Shown one piece after another: positions 1-6,705 of a DNA stretch of 7,739 nt (within the stretch, counting starts at the first letter, position 1; every line of letters begins with the position of its first letter). Position numbers and translations under genes: made by a program. The notes under the pieces are model-generated. The model was not told where the DNA came from. It saw only the letters and a program-made list of their open reading frames with translations, and ran no database searches. The DNA is taken from NCBI GenBank assembly GCA_900539645.1, contig UQCY01000089.1, positions 1 through 7,739 on the forward strand. Direction: 5' to 3'. This DNA is from an uncultured Clostridium sp. (GTDB lineage: Bacteria; Bacillota; Clostridia; Peptostreptococcales; Peptostreptococcaceae).

Positions 1-1
1 C

Positions 2-211
2 GAATACTACATCGGTGCACAGATCCTCAGAGATCTCGGTGCAAAGGAACTGCGTCTTCTGACCAACAATCCGGACAAGATCTATCAGCTTTCCGATTTC
101 GGCATGGAGATCACCGAACGCGTCCCGATCCAGATCAAAGCCAACAAAAACGATCTGGTGTACCTACGTACCAAGAAGAGCCGCATGGGCCACCTGCTGG
201 AAGACATGTAA
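2..211 (+). CDS. ribBA: RibBA (GTP cyclohydrolase II part), C-terminal 69 residues only
   Basis: This is the end of the bifunctional riboflavin-synthesis enzyme RibBA (3,4-dihydroxy-2-butanone 4-phosphate synthase / GTP cyclohydrolase II), or of a stand-alone RibA. The gene begins outside the window. The visible frame contains the conserved end of the cyclohydrolase II domain: IGAQILRDLG, then RLLTNNPDK, FGMEITERVPI, and the usual closing YLRTKKSRMGHLL, ending at TAA 209-211. GTP cyclohydrolase II opens the imidazole ring of GTP in the first committed step of riboflavin synthesis. A ribH start follows after 39 bases, the normal riboflavin operon order. Codon use (CTG, GGC, CGC, ACC) and GC content are clearly higher than in everything right of about 346, so this segment probably comes from a different genome. 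Identification is firm; whether the gene was ribA or ribBA cannot be decided from this end. Confidence 0.9.
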   Translation, partial: EYYIGAQILRDLGAKELRLLTNNPDKIYQLSDFGMEITERVPIQIKANKNDLVYLRTKKSRMGHLLEDM

Positions 212-237
212 TTCATACCGCTAACACACACACAACG

Positions 238-244
238 AAAGGAA
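238..244 (+). promoter_or_regulatory. Ribosome binding site of ribH
   Basis: The purine-rich string AAAGGAA lies 6 bases upstream of the ATG at 251 and supports that start for the ribH fragment. It sits in the 39-base ribBA-ribH spacer, which shows no hairpin, so the two genes are probably co-transcribed. Confidence 0.6.
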
Positions 245-250
245 AAGAAC

Positions 251-358
251 ATGAAAGTATATGAAGGAAAATTAGTATCGGAAAAAATCAGAGTCGGCAT
301 TATTGCAGCACGTTTCAACGAATTTATTACATCCAAGCTCCTCGGCCTTATTGTATAA
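251..358 (+). pseudogene. ribH: Lumazine synthase RibH, N-terminal 32 residues, cut at a chimeric junction
   Basis: This is the start of 6,7-dimethyl-8-ribityllumazine synthase, which condenses 5-amino-6-ribitylaminouracil with 3,4-dihydroxy-2-butanone 4-phosphate in the penultimate step of riboflavin synthesis. The N-terminus [11 protein letters not shown], then [18 protein letters not shown], is a textbook RibH start, including the ARFN segment of the substrate pocket. After G32 (codon 344-346) the family sequence, which normally continues with another Gly and Ala, is lost. The frame reads three unrelated codons and meets a chance TAA at 356-358. Family members are about 155 residues, so four fifths are missing. 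The fragment would not form the enzyme. The break coincides exactly with the break in the minus-strand ttcA-like gene, which points to a join of two sequences rather than gene decay. Confidence 0.88.
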
Positions 359-763
359 AGCACCTCTTCTCATCCTTGCACACATATAACAAGGATTATC
401 TCTAGCTATTTCATCAGTTATTCTAAAAATACCTGACTCAAATATTTCAACAGGAATATTTAAATACTTGCAAAGTTCTTCAAGTTTAACCCTTATATCA
501 TCCCTATATCCGGGATCCATAGCTAAAAATACTAACTCAAAATCTATATTTGAATATTTTTTAAGCTCTTGAAACATCTTTGCCATAAGCAAGCTATCTT
601 TTCCGCCAGAGATCGCTATAGCAATTCTATCACCATCGCTTATTAATTTATAATCATTTATAGCCTTTAAAAACTTTGACCATATATGCTTTTTATATCT
701 TTTTACAATACATCTTTCTATATCTTCAAGTGGTCTGACCTGTACATTGTCAGTTGCCGTCAT
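272..763 (-). CDS. ttcA: TtcA-family tRNA thiolase, truncated at its C-terminal side
   Basis: The protein belongs to the PP-loop ATPases that thiolate tRNA, closest in style to TtcA (2-thiocytidine at position 32). It shows the ATP-binding loop SGGKDS at residues 52-57, preceded by the family lead-in [16 protein letters not shown] follows at 125-128 and [16 protein letters not shown] after it; TtcA ligates an Fe-S cluster with this CxxC plus a later Cys. Recognisable sequence ends at about residue 147 (base 323). The expected continuation, a GHHxDD-type motif, the third Cys and the C-terminal half, is replaced by about 16 meaningless residues read antisense through ribH to a stop at 272-274. 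The full family length is about 250-300 residues. The start ATG at 761-763 has a good ribosome site (GAGGA at 771-775, 7 bases away). It is separated from the malic enzyme operon upstream by a terminator, so it has its own transcription. Exact substrate within the TtcA family is inferred. Confidence 0.85.
   Translation of the reverse strand: MTATDNVQVRPLEDIERCIVKRYKKHIWSKFLKAINDYKLISDGDRIAIAISGGKDSLLMAKMFQELKKYSNIDFELVFLAMDPGYRDDIRVKLEELCKYLNIPVEIFESGIFRITDEIARDNPCYMCARMRRGALYNKAEELGCNKFVETCCNNADSDFFRY
323..346. other. Breakpoint: 24-base string shared by ribH (+) and ttcA-like gene (-)
   Basis: Read on the plus strand these bases encode FITSKLLG of lumazine synthase with its frame fully conserved. 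Read on the minus strand the same bases encode AEELGCNK, which is what a TtcA-family protein carries at this point. Left of 323 only ribH makes sense; right of 346 only ttcA does. Base composition and codon use change at the same place. A junction with a 20-24 base shared string is what a short-k-mer assembly produces when two genomes happen to share one such string. A real microhomology-mediated rearrangement would look the same in a single sequence. Confidence 0.75.
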
Positions 764-795
764 ACTCTTGTCCTCAACTTTCTATGAAAATCTTC

Positions 796-824
796 ATTAT
801 AATATAATACCACAAAATAAATCA
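796..824 (-). promoter_or_regulatory. Possible promoter of the ttcA-like gene
   Basis: On the minus strand a perfect -10 hexamer TATAAT lies at 801-796, just after a second near-match TATTAT (809-804), 33-41 bases upstream of the ttcA start codon. A convincing -35 box at 16-18 bases is not visible (TGATTT at 824-819 is poor). The placement makes sense, because the preceding operon terminates at 911-958 and the gene needs its own promoter. AT-rich DNA yields such hexamers by chance, so confidence is low. Confidence 0.35.
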
Positions 825-862
825 TTTAGTTATCACTTCTATCAAATTTCATAATCTAGAAG

Positions 863-910
863 AAAATTGTAATATTTTCTTTAGAATTTCTTTAATATTA
901 TTACAATTTT
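863..910. repeat. Inverted repeat, 11-bp arms around a 26-base spacer
   Basis: AAAATTGTAAT at 863-873 is matched by its exact reverse complement ATTACAATTTT at 900-910. It lies between the operon terminator and the putative ttcA promoter, about 100 bases upstream of the ttcA start. It could be an operator, a second AT-only hairpin trailing the terminator, or chance in AT-rich DNA. The core TTACAA/TTGTAA recurs as a small palindrome at 961-974. Confidence 0.4.
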
Positions 911-958
911 TTAATAAAAAATGCCAATCGTTTGATTGATTTATCATACGATTGGCAT
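911..958 (-). terminator. Rho-independent terminator of the fumarase/malic enzyme operon
   Basis: On the minus strand, 30 bases past the malic enzyme stop, an 11-bp perfect stem (ATGCCAATCGT at 921-931 paired with ACGATTGGCAT at 948-958) encloses a 16-base loop. That loop can itself form four more pairs (933-936 with 943-946). The descending arm is followed directly by a T-rich tail (TTTTTTATT, 921-913). There is no T-run on the plus-strand side, so it acts in the minus direction only. It marks the 3' end of the long minus-strand operon. Confidence 0.9.
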
Positions 959-960
959 AG

Positions 961-974
961 TTACAAAGTTGTAA
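961..974. repeat. Short palindrome TTACAA-AG-TTGTAA
   Basis: A 6+6 base inverted repeat with a 2-base centre sits between the malic enzyme stop codon and the terminator stem. It shares its TTACAA/TTGTAA half-site with the larger inverted repeat at 863-910. No known operator is recognised, and it may be incidental. Confidence 0.3.
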
Positions 975-988
975 ATTTGTTTATTAGA

Positions 989-2707
989 TTATTTTTTTAC
1001 TACTCCAGATTCTATAGCAGCATTTTTTACAGCTTCAGCTACGTTTTTAGCTACATTCTTATCAAATGCCATAGGTAATATATTTTCTGTACTTAATTCA
1101 CTATCTGATACAGAATTTGCTATTGCATATGCAGCTGCAACCTTCATTTCTTCATTTATATCTGTAGCTCTTACATCTAATGCACCTCTAAATATTCCTG
1201 GGAATGCAAGTACATTATTTATCTGGTTAGGGAAATCTGATCTTCCTGTTCCAACTATAAATGCTCCACCTTCTTTAGCTTCATCAGGCATTATTTCAGG
1301 TGTAGGATTTGCCATAGCCATTATAATAGGCTTATCTCCCATAGTCTGAACCATTTCTTTTGTAAGCATTCCTGGTCTAGAAACACCTACAAAAACATCC
1401 TTACCTTTTATAACATCTTTTAATAGACCTTTTTCTTTATTCTTATTTGTAACTTTAGCCATTTCAAGCTGAGCTTCATTTATTCCCTCATAATCCTCTG
1501 TTATAGCACCGAATCTATCACAAAGTATTACATTTTTTACATTCATATTTAAAAGCATTTTTGCTATTGCTATTCCAGCAGAACCTGCCCCATTTATAAC
1601 AACTTCTAGATCTTCTACATTTTTACCTTCTATTAACTTAGTTGCATTTATAATCGCTGCAGATACAACTATTGCAGTACCATGCTGGTCATCGTGGAAT
1701 ACTGGTATATCTAGCTCTTCTTTTAATCTTCTTTCTATTTCAAAACATCTTGGAGCTGATATATCCTCTAAATTTATTCCTCCAAATACAGGTGCTATAT
1801 TTTTAACTGTTCTAACTATATCATCTACATCATTAGTATCTAAACATATTGGAAATGCTTCAACTCCAGCAAATTCCTTAAATAATATAGCCTTACCTTC
1901 CATTACAGGTATTCCAGCAGAGGCTCCTATATCTCCTAGACCTAAAACTGCACTACCATCGCTAACTATTGCAACCATATTTCCTTTTAATGTATATTTG
2001 TATACGTCATCTGGATTTTCATGTATTTTTACGCAAGGTGCTGCTACACCTGGTGTATACGCTGTAGATAAGTCATCGCTATTTTTAACAGATATCTTAC
2101 TAGACATCTGTACTTTTCCCCTGTTTTTTTCGTGTAATTCTAATGATAATGCTGAAAAATCTTTTTTCATAAATTTTTTTCTTCCTTCCTCATAGATATT
2201 ATTTCCTTCAGAATCTATTGCCACAGTTAGCTTTAAATTTTCTACTCTAAGTTTTCTAACCGCTTCTGCACCCAAATCATCATATGCTATTACTTCACAT
2301 TCTTTTATAGAATCAGATATATATGCTCCTGCACCACCGATAGCAGCTAGGTAAACTGCCTTATATTTTTTCATACCTTCTACTACCTTATCAGCTCTTT
2401 TTCCTTTTCCAATCATAACCTTTAAACCTCTTTCAAGTAGAGGCACAGTTAAGTCATCCATTCTATAGCTAGTAGTAGGCCCTGCAGATCCTATCACTTC
2501 TCCTGGTTTTGATGGTGTAGGACCAACATAGTATATACCTTGTCCATCTGGATTAAATGGAAGTTTTTCTCCATTTTCAATAGCATTTATAAATCTTTTA
2601 TGTGCCGCATCTCTTCCTGTGTAAATAACTCCACTTAATTCAACCATTTCTCCTACTTTTAAATCTAAAATATCTTCTGTAGTCAACGGCATTATTAGTT
2701 TTTTCAT
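989..2707 (-). CDS. fumB-mae: Fused fumarase class I beta subunit and malic enzyme
   Basis: One 572-residue frame holds two enzymes. Residues 1 to about 176 are the C-terminal/beta subunit of an iron-sulfur class I fumarase. They carry the family's substrate-binding elements: TGRDAAHKR (Arg32), GSAGPTTSYRMD (Thr78, Arg82) and GKGK (Lys101). They partner with the alpha subunit encoded just upstream. Residues about 180-572 are a complete malic enzyme (about 390 residues, the usual bacterial length). It shows AYTPGVA (catalytic Tyr217), MEGKA (catalytic Lys272), metal ligands in NLED (Glu314, Asp315) and HDDQHGT (Asp340 region), and a Rossmann loop GAGSAG at 373-378. Predicted reactions are fumarate + water to L-malate, then malate to pyruvate + CO2 with NAD(P) reduction; coenzyme preference is not decided. 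Most bacteria encode these as two genes. The ribosome site AGGGGGGA lies 5 bases before the ATG, 12 bases after the alpha gene. The joint is unusual (see 2168-2191). The beta part could instead act on tartrate, but the malic enzyme partner favours fumarase. Confidence 0.93.
   Translation of the reverse strand: MKKLIMPLTTEDILDLKVGEMVELSGVIYTGRDAAHKRFINAIENGEKLPFNPDGQGIYYVGPTPSKPGEVIGSAGPTTSYRMDDLTVPLLERGLKVMIGKGKRADKVVEGMKKYKAVYLAAIGGAGAYISDSIKECEVIAYDDLGAEAVRKLRVENLKLTVAIDSEGNNIYEEGRKKFMKKDFSALSLELHEKNRGKVQMSSKISVKNSDDLSTAYTPGVAAPCVKIHENPDDVYKYTLKGNMVAIVSDGSAVLGLGDIGASAGIPVMEGKAILFKEFAGVEAFPICLDTNDVDDIVRTVKNIAPVFGGINLEDISAPRCFEIERRLKEELDIPVFHDDQHGTAIVVSAAIINATKLIEGKNVEDLEVVINGAGSAGIAIAKMLLNMNVKNVILCDRFGAITEDYEGINEAQLEMAKVTNKNKEKGLLKDVIKGKDVFVGVSRPGMLTKEMVQTMGDKPIIMAMANPTPEIMPDEAKEGGAFIVGTGRSDFPNQINNVLAFPGIFRGALDVRATDINEEMKVAAAYAIANSVSDSELSTENILPMAFDKNVAKNVAEAVKNAAIESGVVKK
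2168..2191 (-). promoter_or_regulatory. Internal start region at the fumB/mae joint: SD-like stretch, A7 run, ATG
   Basis: On the minus strand GAGGAAGGAAG (2191-2181) is followed by seven A's (2180-2174), TTT and ATG (2170-2168). The ATG is Met180 of the fusion and begins MKKDFSALSLELHEKNRGK, which looks like the natural N-terminus of a stand-alone malic enzyme. The SD-like purines are 10-13 bases upstream, slightly long but usable. With six A's instead of seven, the upstream frame would read AAT TTA TGA and stop, its TGA overlapping the ATG as ATGA, a classic coupled gene overlap. Separate translation of a 393-residue malic enzyme from this start is therefore plausible. Confidence 0.55.
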
Positions 2708-2719
2708 ATTAATCCCCCC

Positions 2720-3559
2720 TTATATAATAGCCTTCTTATGTCTTGATGCATGGCAATTTACATTTACCGCAACTGGAAGTCCAGCTATATGGGTAGGATA
2801 CGTTTCTATATTTACTCCTAAAGATGTAGTACTTCCTCCAAATCCCTGAGGTCCTATTCCCAAATTATTTATCTCTTCTAGTATTTCTTTTTCTAATTTT
2901 GCAATACTTTCATCTTCATTATGCTGACCTAGTTCTCTAAATAGAGCTTTTTTGGCTATTTCACAGCATTTATCCATAGTTCCACCTATACCAACTCCTA
3001 TAACAGTTGGTGGACATGGATTTGGACCAGCAGCTGATACAGTTTCTACTACAAATTTTTTTATTCCTTCTATTCCATCAGAAGGCTTTAGCATTTTTAA
3101 AGCACTCATATTTTCGCTTCCAAATCCCTTTGCTGCAAATTCTATTTCTATTTTATCACCTTTTACAAAATCATAGTGTATAACAGCAGGAGTATTGTCC
3201 TTTGTATTTACTCTATCTAAAGGAGAAACTACAGATTTTCTCAAATATCCTTCAGTATATCCTTCAGATACACCTCTATTTATAGCTTCAGTAAGAGTTT
3301 CTCCTTCCACTATAACATCCTGACCTACTTTTACAAAAAATACAGCCATACCTGTATCTTGACAAATAGGAATATTTTTCTTCTCTGCTTTGTCAGCATT
3401 TTCAAGTAAAATATTTAAAATATTTTTACCTGTTTCACTTTTTTCTGTTTCTATACTCTTTTTAAGCCGATTTTTAACATCATCACCTAAGAATATAGCA
3501 GCCTCAATACACATATCCTTTACGGTATCTGTTATAACTTTTGAATCTATTTTTCTCAT
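2720..3559 (-). CDS. fumA: Fumarate hydratase class I, alpha (Fe-S) subunit
   Basis: This 279-residue protein is the N-terminal/alpha subunit of a two-subunit class I fumarase (tartrate/fumarate hydro-lyase family), an oxygen-sensitive cytoplasmic enzyme that reversibly hydrates fumarate to L-malate using a [4Fe-4S] cluster. Three cysteines sit where the cluster ligands belong: Cys66 in PICQDTG, Cys182 in GPNPCPP and Cys269 in NCHASRH. Asp68 in CQDTG corresponds to the catalytic acid, and His257 in THIAGLP is also conserved. The glycine-rich GIGPQGFGGSTTSLG is typical. Length is normal for the alpha subunit. The start ATG has AAGGG (AGAAGGGATAAA) just upstream. Its partner beta subunit is the first half of the next frame, 12 bases downstream. 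L-tartrate dehydratase uses the same fold and cannot be strictly excluded, but the malic enzyme linkage supports fumarase. Confidence 0.94.
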   Translation of the reverse strand: MRKIDSKVITDTVKDMCIEAAIFLGDDVKNRLKKSIETEKSETGKNILNILLENADKAEKKNIPICQDTGMAVFFVKVGQDVIVEGETLTEAINRGVSEGYTEGYLRKSVVSPLDRVNTKDNTPAVIHYDFVKGDKIEIEFAAKGFGSENMSALKMLKPSDGIEGIKKFVVETVSAAGPNPCPPTVIGVGIGGTMDKCCEIAKKALFRELGQHNEDESIAKLEKEILEEINNLGIGPQGFGGSTTSLGVNIETYPTHIAGLPVAVNVNCHASRHKKAII

Positions 3560-3625
3560 TTTATCCCTTCTTTCAGAAATTAACGCTGGTAAACTATAAT
3601 CTCTATCTTTTTTTATTTTAGCTTT

Positions 3626-4111
3626 TTATTTTATAATATCTACAAATTCACATCCTACAACCTTTTCTAAATCTCTAGGTGCAAGCTCTACTTGATATCC
3701 AATCTTTCCTGCGCTGACAATCATTGTTTCAAGCTCTAGCGCTGTATCATTTACAAATGTCTTGTACTGTTTTTTCATACCAATAGGAGAACATCCTCCT
3801 CTTATATATCCAGTAACCTTGTTTATGTCCTTAACATGAATCATTTCTATATTCTTTTCTTTAGCTGCTTTGGCTGCTTTTTTCATATCTAAGGATTCTG
3901 CCACTGGTATAACAAATACAAAGAACTCTTTACTATGCCCCTGAGCAACTAAAGTTTTATATACTTCTTTTTCATCTCTACCTATACTGTGGGCAACTGT
4001 AACACCGTCAACATGATCTTTATCTACAGGATAAGTAAGCTCTTTATGTTCTATCTTATTAGAATCTAGTATTCTCATAGCATTGGTTTTTACTGCTTTA
4101 GCCTTTGCCAT
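3626..4111 (-). CDS. ybaK: YbaK-type Cys-tRNA(Pro)/Ala-tRNA deacylase
   Basis: The 161-residue cytoplasmic protein matches the YbaK/EbsC family, free-standing editing domains that hydrolyse mischarged Cys-tRNA(Pro). The family lysine that contacts substrate is present in EVYKTLV (Lys52). Other landmarks are GYIRGGCSPIGMKK at 101-114 and the closing SAGKIGYQVELAPRDL at 133-148. Length is typical. I chose ATG 4111-4109 because GGGGGG (4124-4119) stands 7 bases before it; an in-frame TTG at 4126 that adds MGGED would place this ribosome site inside the coding sequence. It lies 39 bases after ygiQ and 66 bases before fumA with no terminator on either side, so it is probably co-transcribed, though it has no metabolic link with fumarase. 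Confidence 0.92.
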   Translation of the reverse strand: MAKAKAVKTNAMRILDSNKIEHKELTYPVDKDHVDGVTVAHSIGRDEKEVYKTLVAQGHSKEFFVFVIPVAESLDMKKAAKAAKEKNIEMIHVKDINKVTGYIRGGCSPIGMKKQYKTFVNDTALELETMIVSAGKIGYQVELAPRDLEKVVGCEFVDIIK

Positions 4112-4112
4112 A

Positions 4113-4124
4113 TCCTCTCCCCCC
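4113..4124 (-). promoter_or_regulatory. Ribosome binding site that decides the ybaK start
   Basis: The purine string GGGGGGAGAGGA ends one base before the ATG at 4111, with its G6 core 7 bases away. Such spacing only suits the ATG, not the upstream in-frame TTG at 4126. A similar G6 string precedes the fumB-mae start (AGGGGGGA at 2720-2713 region), so strong G-runs appear to be used here as anti-SD binding sites. Confidence 0.75.
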
Positions 4125-4150
4125 AATCGTACTTCAATTTTTCTATATAG

Positions 4151-6157
4151 TTATCTTCTTTTCTTTCTAGATTTAGAATTTCCATTGGATTTTCTATCAT
4201 TATATGAATTTGAAGATGAATTCTTTCCTCTACTTGATTTTCCTCTTGAATTATTTCGCGAGCTATTATCTTTGGAATTTCTTCTTGATGAATTTTTTCC
4301 ACCCTTAGAATTTTTACCTTTTCCTCCAGAGTTTCCTCTTTCTTCATAGCTCCAATCACCTTTTCTAGGTTTTATCAGACAATTTCTACCGTATCCAATT
4401 AAATCCTCTCTATTAGCCTTTACAAGTGCTTCATGCACTAAATCGTAATTTTTAGGATTTGAGAACTGAAGAAGTGCTCTCTGCATAGCCTTTTCATGTC
4501 TATCTTTTGGAATATACACAGGTTTCATATCTATTGGATTAAGTCCTGTATAGTACATTGCTGTAGAAAGAGTTCCCGGTGTAGGATAGAAATCCTGTAC
4601 CTGTTCTGGCTGGTAGTGTGTATCTCTTAAAAACTCTGCCAATTCTATAGCATCATCTAATTCACATCCTGGATGACTAGACATTAAATACGGTATTAAA
4701 TACTGTTTTAATCCTAGTTTTTCGTTTATATCAAAGAATTTTTTTCTAAAACTATTGTAAGTCTTTCCAGCTGGTTTTTGCATATAATCTAACACTCTTT
4801 CAGAGATATGTTCTGGAGCAACCTTTAGCTGTCCACTTACATGATATTTTATAAGCTCATTTAAAAATTTATCATTTTTCTCTGCCATAACGAAATCATA
4901 TCTTATACCAGATCTTACAAATACCTTTTTAACACCTTCAATACTTCTAACTTTTCTAAGTAAGTCTATATAGTCGCTGTGGTCTGCATTAAGATTTTTA
5001 CATGGTGATGGATATAAACACTGTCTATGTTTACAAGTACCATGTTTTAACTGCTTCTTACATGCAGGCTCTCTAAAGTCTGCAGTAGGTCCACCAACAT
5101 CGTGAATATAACCTTTGAAATCAGGCATTTTTGTCATTTCTTTTGCTTCTCTTATTATCGACTCTTTACTTCTACTCTGAATCATTCTTCCCTGATGGAA
5201 TGTTATAGCACAGAATGAACAACTTCCAAAACAACCTCTATTACTTACAATACTGAATTTAACTTCATTTATAGCCGGAATTCCGCCGTCTTTTTCGTAT
5301 ATAGGATGATAATTCTTCTGATACGGAAGGTCATACACTCTATCTAGCTCTTCTCTAGTAAGAGGTCTTTCAGGAACATTTTGTACTAGATATTTATCTC
5401 CGTGCTGCTGAACTATAATCTTTCCTCTTATAGGATCCTGTTCTTCATACTGAACTTTAAATGCCTCTGCATATTTTCTCTTATCAGAAACAGTTTCCTC
5501 ATGAGAAGGAATTACAACATAATCTCCGTATATTTCATCTAATGAATCAGCTAAATAGCAAGTCCCATTTATATGTCTTATATATTTAGGATCAAAACCA
5601 TCATTTAAAGCGTCTGCAACCTCTACTATCTGCTTTTCACTCATTCCATAAACTAATAAATCAGCTCCACTATCTACTAGTATAGAATTTCTAACTCTAT
5701 CATTCCAATAATCGTAATGAGAAAATCTTCTTAAACTAGCTTCTATACCACCTATTACAACTGGAATATCTCCATAAATTTCTCTTATTTTATTACAATA
5801 AACTATAACTGCTCTATCTGGTCTTTTTCCCATTTTGCCACCAGGAGAATATAAATCCTTATCTCTTCTCCTTTTACTTACAGAATAGTGGTTTACCATA
5901 GAGTCCATATTACCTGAGTTTACTAAAAATCCAAGTCTTGGTCTGCCAAACTTCATAAAATCATCGTTCTTTTTCCAGTCTGGTTGTGATATTATACCTA
6001 TTTTGTATCCTGCATCTTCCAATACTCTAGATATAATCGCTGTTCCAAAGCTGTGATGGTCTACATATGCATCACCTGTAACAAGTGCAAAGTCAACCTC
6101 TTCCCAACCTCTTTCTAGCATATCTTCTCTGCATATAGGTAAAAATTTATTTTTCAC
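4151..6157 (-). CDS. ygiQ: YgiQ-family radical SAM protein with a basic low-complexity tail
   Basis: This 668-residue protein is a full-length member of the YgiQ family (UPF0313), radical SAM proteins of unknown substrate. The N-terminal domain begins [34 protein letters not shown] (in parts: [20 protein letters not shown]). The SAM-cluster motif CFGSCSFC follows at 309-316 (Cys309, 313, 316). A second Cys group (366, 375, 380, 386 around [14 protein letters not shown]) may bind an auxiliary cluster. Then come VAPEHIS, SSHPGC and the closing [18 protein letters not shown]. Residues about 608-668 are a Ser/Asn/Lys/Arg/Gly tail. The start is GTG at 6157-6155, supported by a perfect AGGAGG (6170-6165) 7 bases away. 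That site overlaps the TAG stop of the thioesterase gene, suggesting translational coupling. Family assignment is firm; the biochemical role is not known. Confidence 0.95.
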   Translation of the reverse strand: MKNKFLPICREDMLERGWEEVDFALVTGDAYVDHHSFGTAIISRVLEDAGYKIGIISQPDWKKNDDFMKFGRPRLGFLVNSGNMDSMVNHYSVSKRRRDKDLYSPGGKMGKRPDRAVIVYCNKIREIYGDIPVVIGGIEASLRRFSHYDYWNDRVRNSILVDSGADLLVYGMSEKQIVEVADALNDGFDPKYIRHINGTCYLADSLDEIYGDYVVIPSHEETVSDKRKYAEAFKVQYEEQDPIRGKIIVQQHGDKYLVQNVPERPLTREELDRVYDLPYQKNYHPIYEKDGGIPAINEVKFSIVSNRGCFGSCSFCAITFHQGRMIQSRSKESIIREAKEMTKMPDFKGYIHDVGGPTADFREPACKKQLKHGTCKHRQCLYPSPCKNLNADHSDYIDLLRKVRSIEGVKKVFVRSGIRYDFVMAEKNDKFLNELIKYHVSGQLKVAPEHISERVLDYMQKPAGKTYNSFRKKFFDINEKLGLKQYLIPYLMSSHPGCELDDAIELAEFLRDTHYQPEQVQDFYPTPGTLSTAMYYTGLNPIDMKPVYIPKDRHEKAMQRALLQFSNPKNYDLVHEALVKANREDLIGYGRNCLIKPRKGDWSYEERGNSGGKGKNSKGGKNSSRRNSKDNSSRNNSRGKSSRGKNSSSNSYNDRKSNGNSKSRKKRR
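4154..4336 (-). repeat. Low-complexity coding tail of ygiQ (Ser/Asn/Lys/Arg/Gly)
   Basis: The last 61 codons of ygiQ are almost wholly AAT, AGT/TCA/AGC, AAA, AGA and GGA codons. They give short variants such as [26 protein letters not shown] and finally SKSRKKRR. The tail is strongly positive and almost certainly disordered. Such tails often contact nucleic acid or ribosomes. The DNA repetition (many AATTC/TTGAATT-like units) would allow length change by slippage. Confidence 0.8.
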
Positions 6158-6160
6158 TAA

Positions 6161-6170
6161 ACCACCTCCT
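6161..6170 (-). promoter_or_regulatory. Ribosome binding site fixing the GTG start of ygiQ
   Basis: AGGAGGTGGT on the minus strand is complementary to the 16S tail over AGGAGGTG and lies 7 bases before GTG 6157. Its first two bases belong to the TAG stop codon of the preceding thioesterase gene, so ribosomes ending there are placed to restart. Confidence 0.85.
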
Positions 6171-6705
6171 ATTTTTTATCGTGTTTCTTTTTATCTTTAA
6201 TATCCGGAATTTCTATCTCTTTAACATCATCTGGATCTTCAAACCATTCTTCTTCACAGAAAAAGCTTCCATCTGTAATTTTGTCCACAGCCATCTTCAT
6301 ATACTTACCATGAGCAGTAGCTGCAATTTCTCCATTTTCAAGAATTATTTCTCCAGTTCCTTCAAACAATTTTCTATTTTCTTTTTCTATTCTTCCTATT
6401 ACATAAATCTTTGAATCTGTTGGAACTGGCTTTTTATATTTAATTTCTAGGGAAACAGTTACTCCCCACACTTCTTCATTTCCTATGCTAACAGCTCTAC
6501 CTATAGTTTCATCTAATAAAGCTGCAGAAATTCCACCATGAACTCTTCCAGGATAACTCTGATGTTCATCTAGTGTATGACATACACATAATAATTCACC
6601 ATTTTCTAGCTCATAAAAACTAGATTTTAGCCCTAAATCATTCTGATTTCCACATACTATACATTTTCTTCCTATATTTTGCTTCTTTAAAACTTTATAC
6701 TTCAA
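6169..6705 (-). CDS. PaaI-type hotdog-fold thioesterase
   Basis: The protein is a hotdog-fold acyl-CoA thioesterase of the PaaI/4HBT kind. Its core [17 protein letters not shown] (about residues 56-72) has the HGG turn and the helix acid (Asp/Glu of LLDE) typical of the family. Strand motifs [21 protein letters not shown] and [23 protein letters not shown] follow in the usual order. Near the N-terminus a CIVCG (CxxC) element precedes a [11 protein letters not shown] stretch, as in a clostridial subgroup. The last ~35 residues are a highly charged tail absent from minimal members. I prefer TTG 6705-6703 as start, because GGAG lies 9 bases before it and MKYKV fits the family. ATG 6714 or GTG 6720 would add 3 or 5 residues but lack a spaced ribosome site. 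The gene sits between a membrane protein gene and ygiQ in one operon; substrate unknown. Confidence 0.85.
   Translation of the reverse strand: MKYKVLKKQNIGRKCIVCGNQNDLGLKSSFYELENGELLCVCHTLDEHQSYPGRVHGGISAALLDETIGRAVSIGNEEVWGVTVSLEIKYKKPVPTDSKIYVIGRIEKENRKLFEGTGEIILENGEIAATAHGKYMKMAVDKITDGSFFCEEEWFEDPDDVKEIEIPDIKDKKKHDKK

Noticed and set aside
85..363. Minus-strand 92-residue open frame
   Set aside because: It lies opposite the recognisable ribBA end and ribH start, shows no domain and has low-quality composition; it is an antisense shadow.
863..910. Redox regulator (Rex, FNR or CRP-like) binding site
   Set aside because: The repeat does not match the TTGTnAnnnnnnTnACAA-type or TGTGA/TCACA half-site spacing closely enough to name a regulator.
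2174..2180. Programmed -1 ribosomal frameshift on A-AAA-AAA at the fumB/mae joint
   Set aside because: The heptamer fits the slippery pattern, but the -1 frame runs only 24 codons beyond the slip to a TAG with meaningless sequence; only the +1 shift or loss of one A gives a sensible product.
1998..2195. Plus-strand open frame inside the fusion gene
   Set aside because: It is antisense to the conserved malic enzyme sequence, with no ribosome site and no family features.
2952..3599. Two plus-strand open frames opposite fumA (2952-3176 and 3390-3599)
   Set aside because: Both are antisense to well-conserved fumarase alpha sequence; their hydrophobic content only reflects the complement of Lys/Glu-rich codons.
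4083..4359. Overlapping open frames on both strands over the ygiQ tail (Phe/Leu-rich on plus, Glu/Ile-rich on minus)
   Set aside because: They are by-products of the repetitive low-complexity DNA; the ygiQ frame is continuous with a conserved core, the others are isolated.
6181..6414. Plus-strand Phe-rich 77-residue open frame
   Set aside because: It is antisense to the thioesterase C-terminal half; the Phe runs are the complement of AAA/GAA codons.
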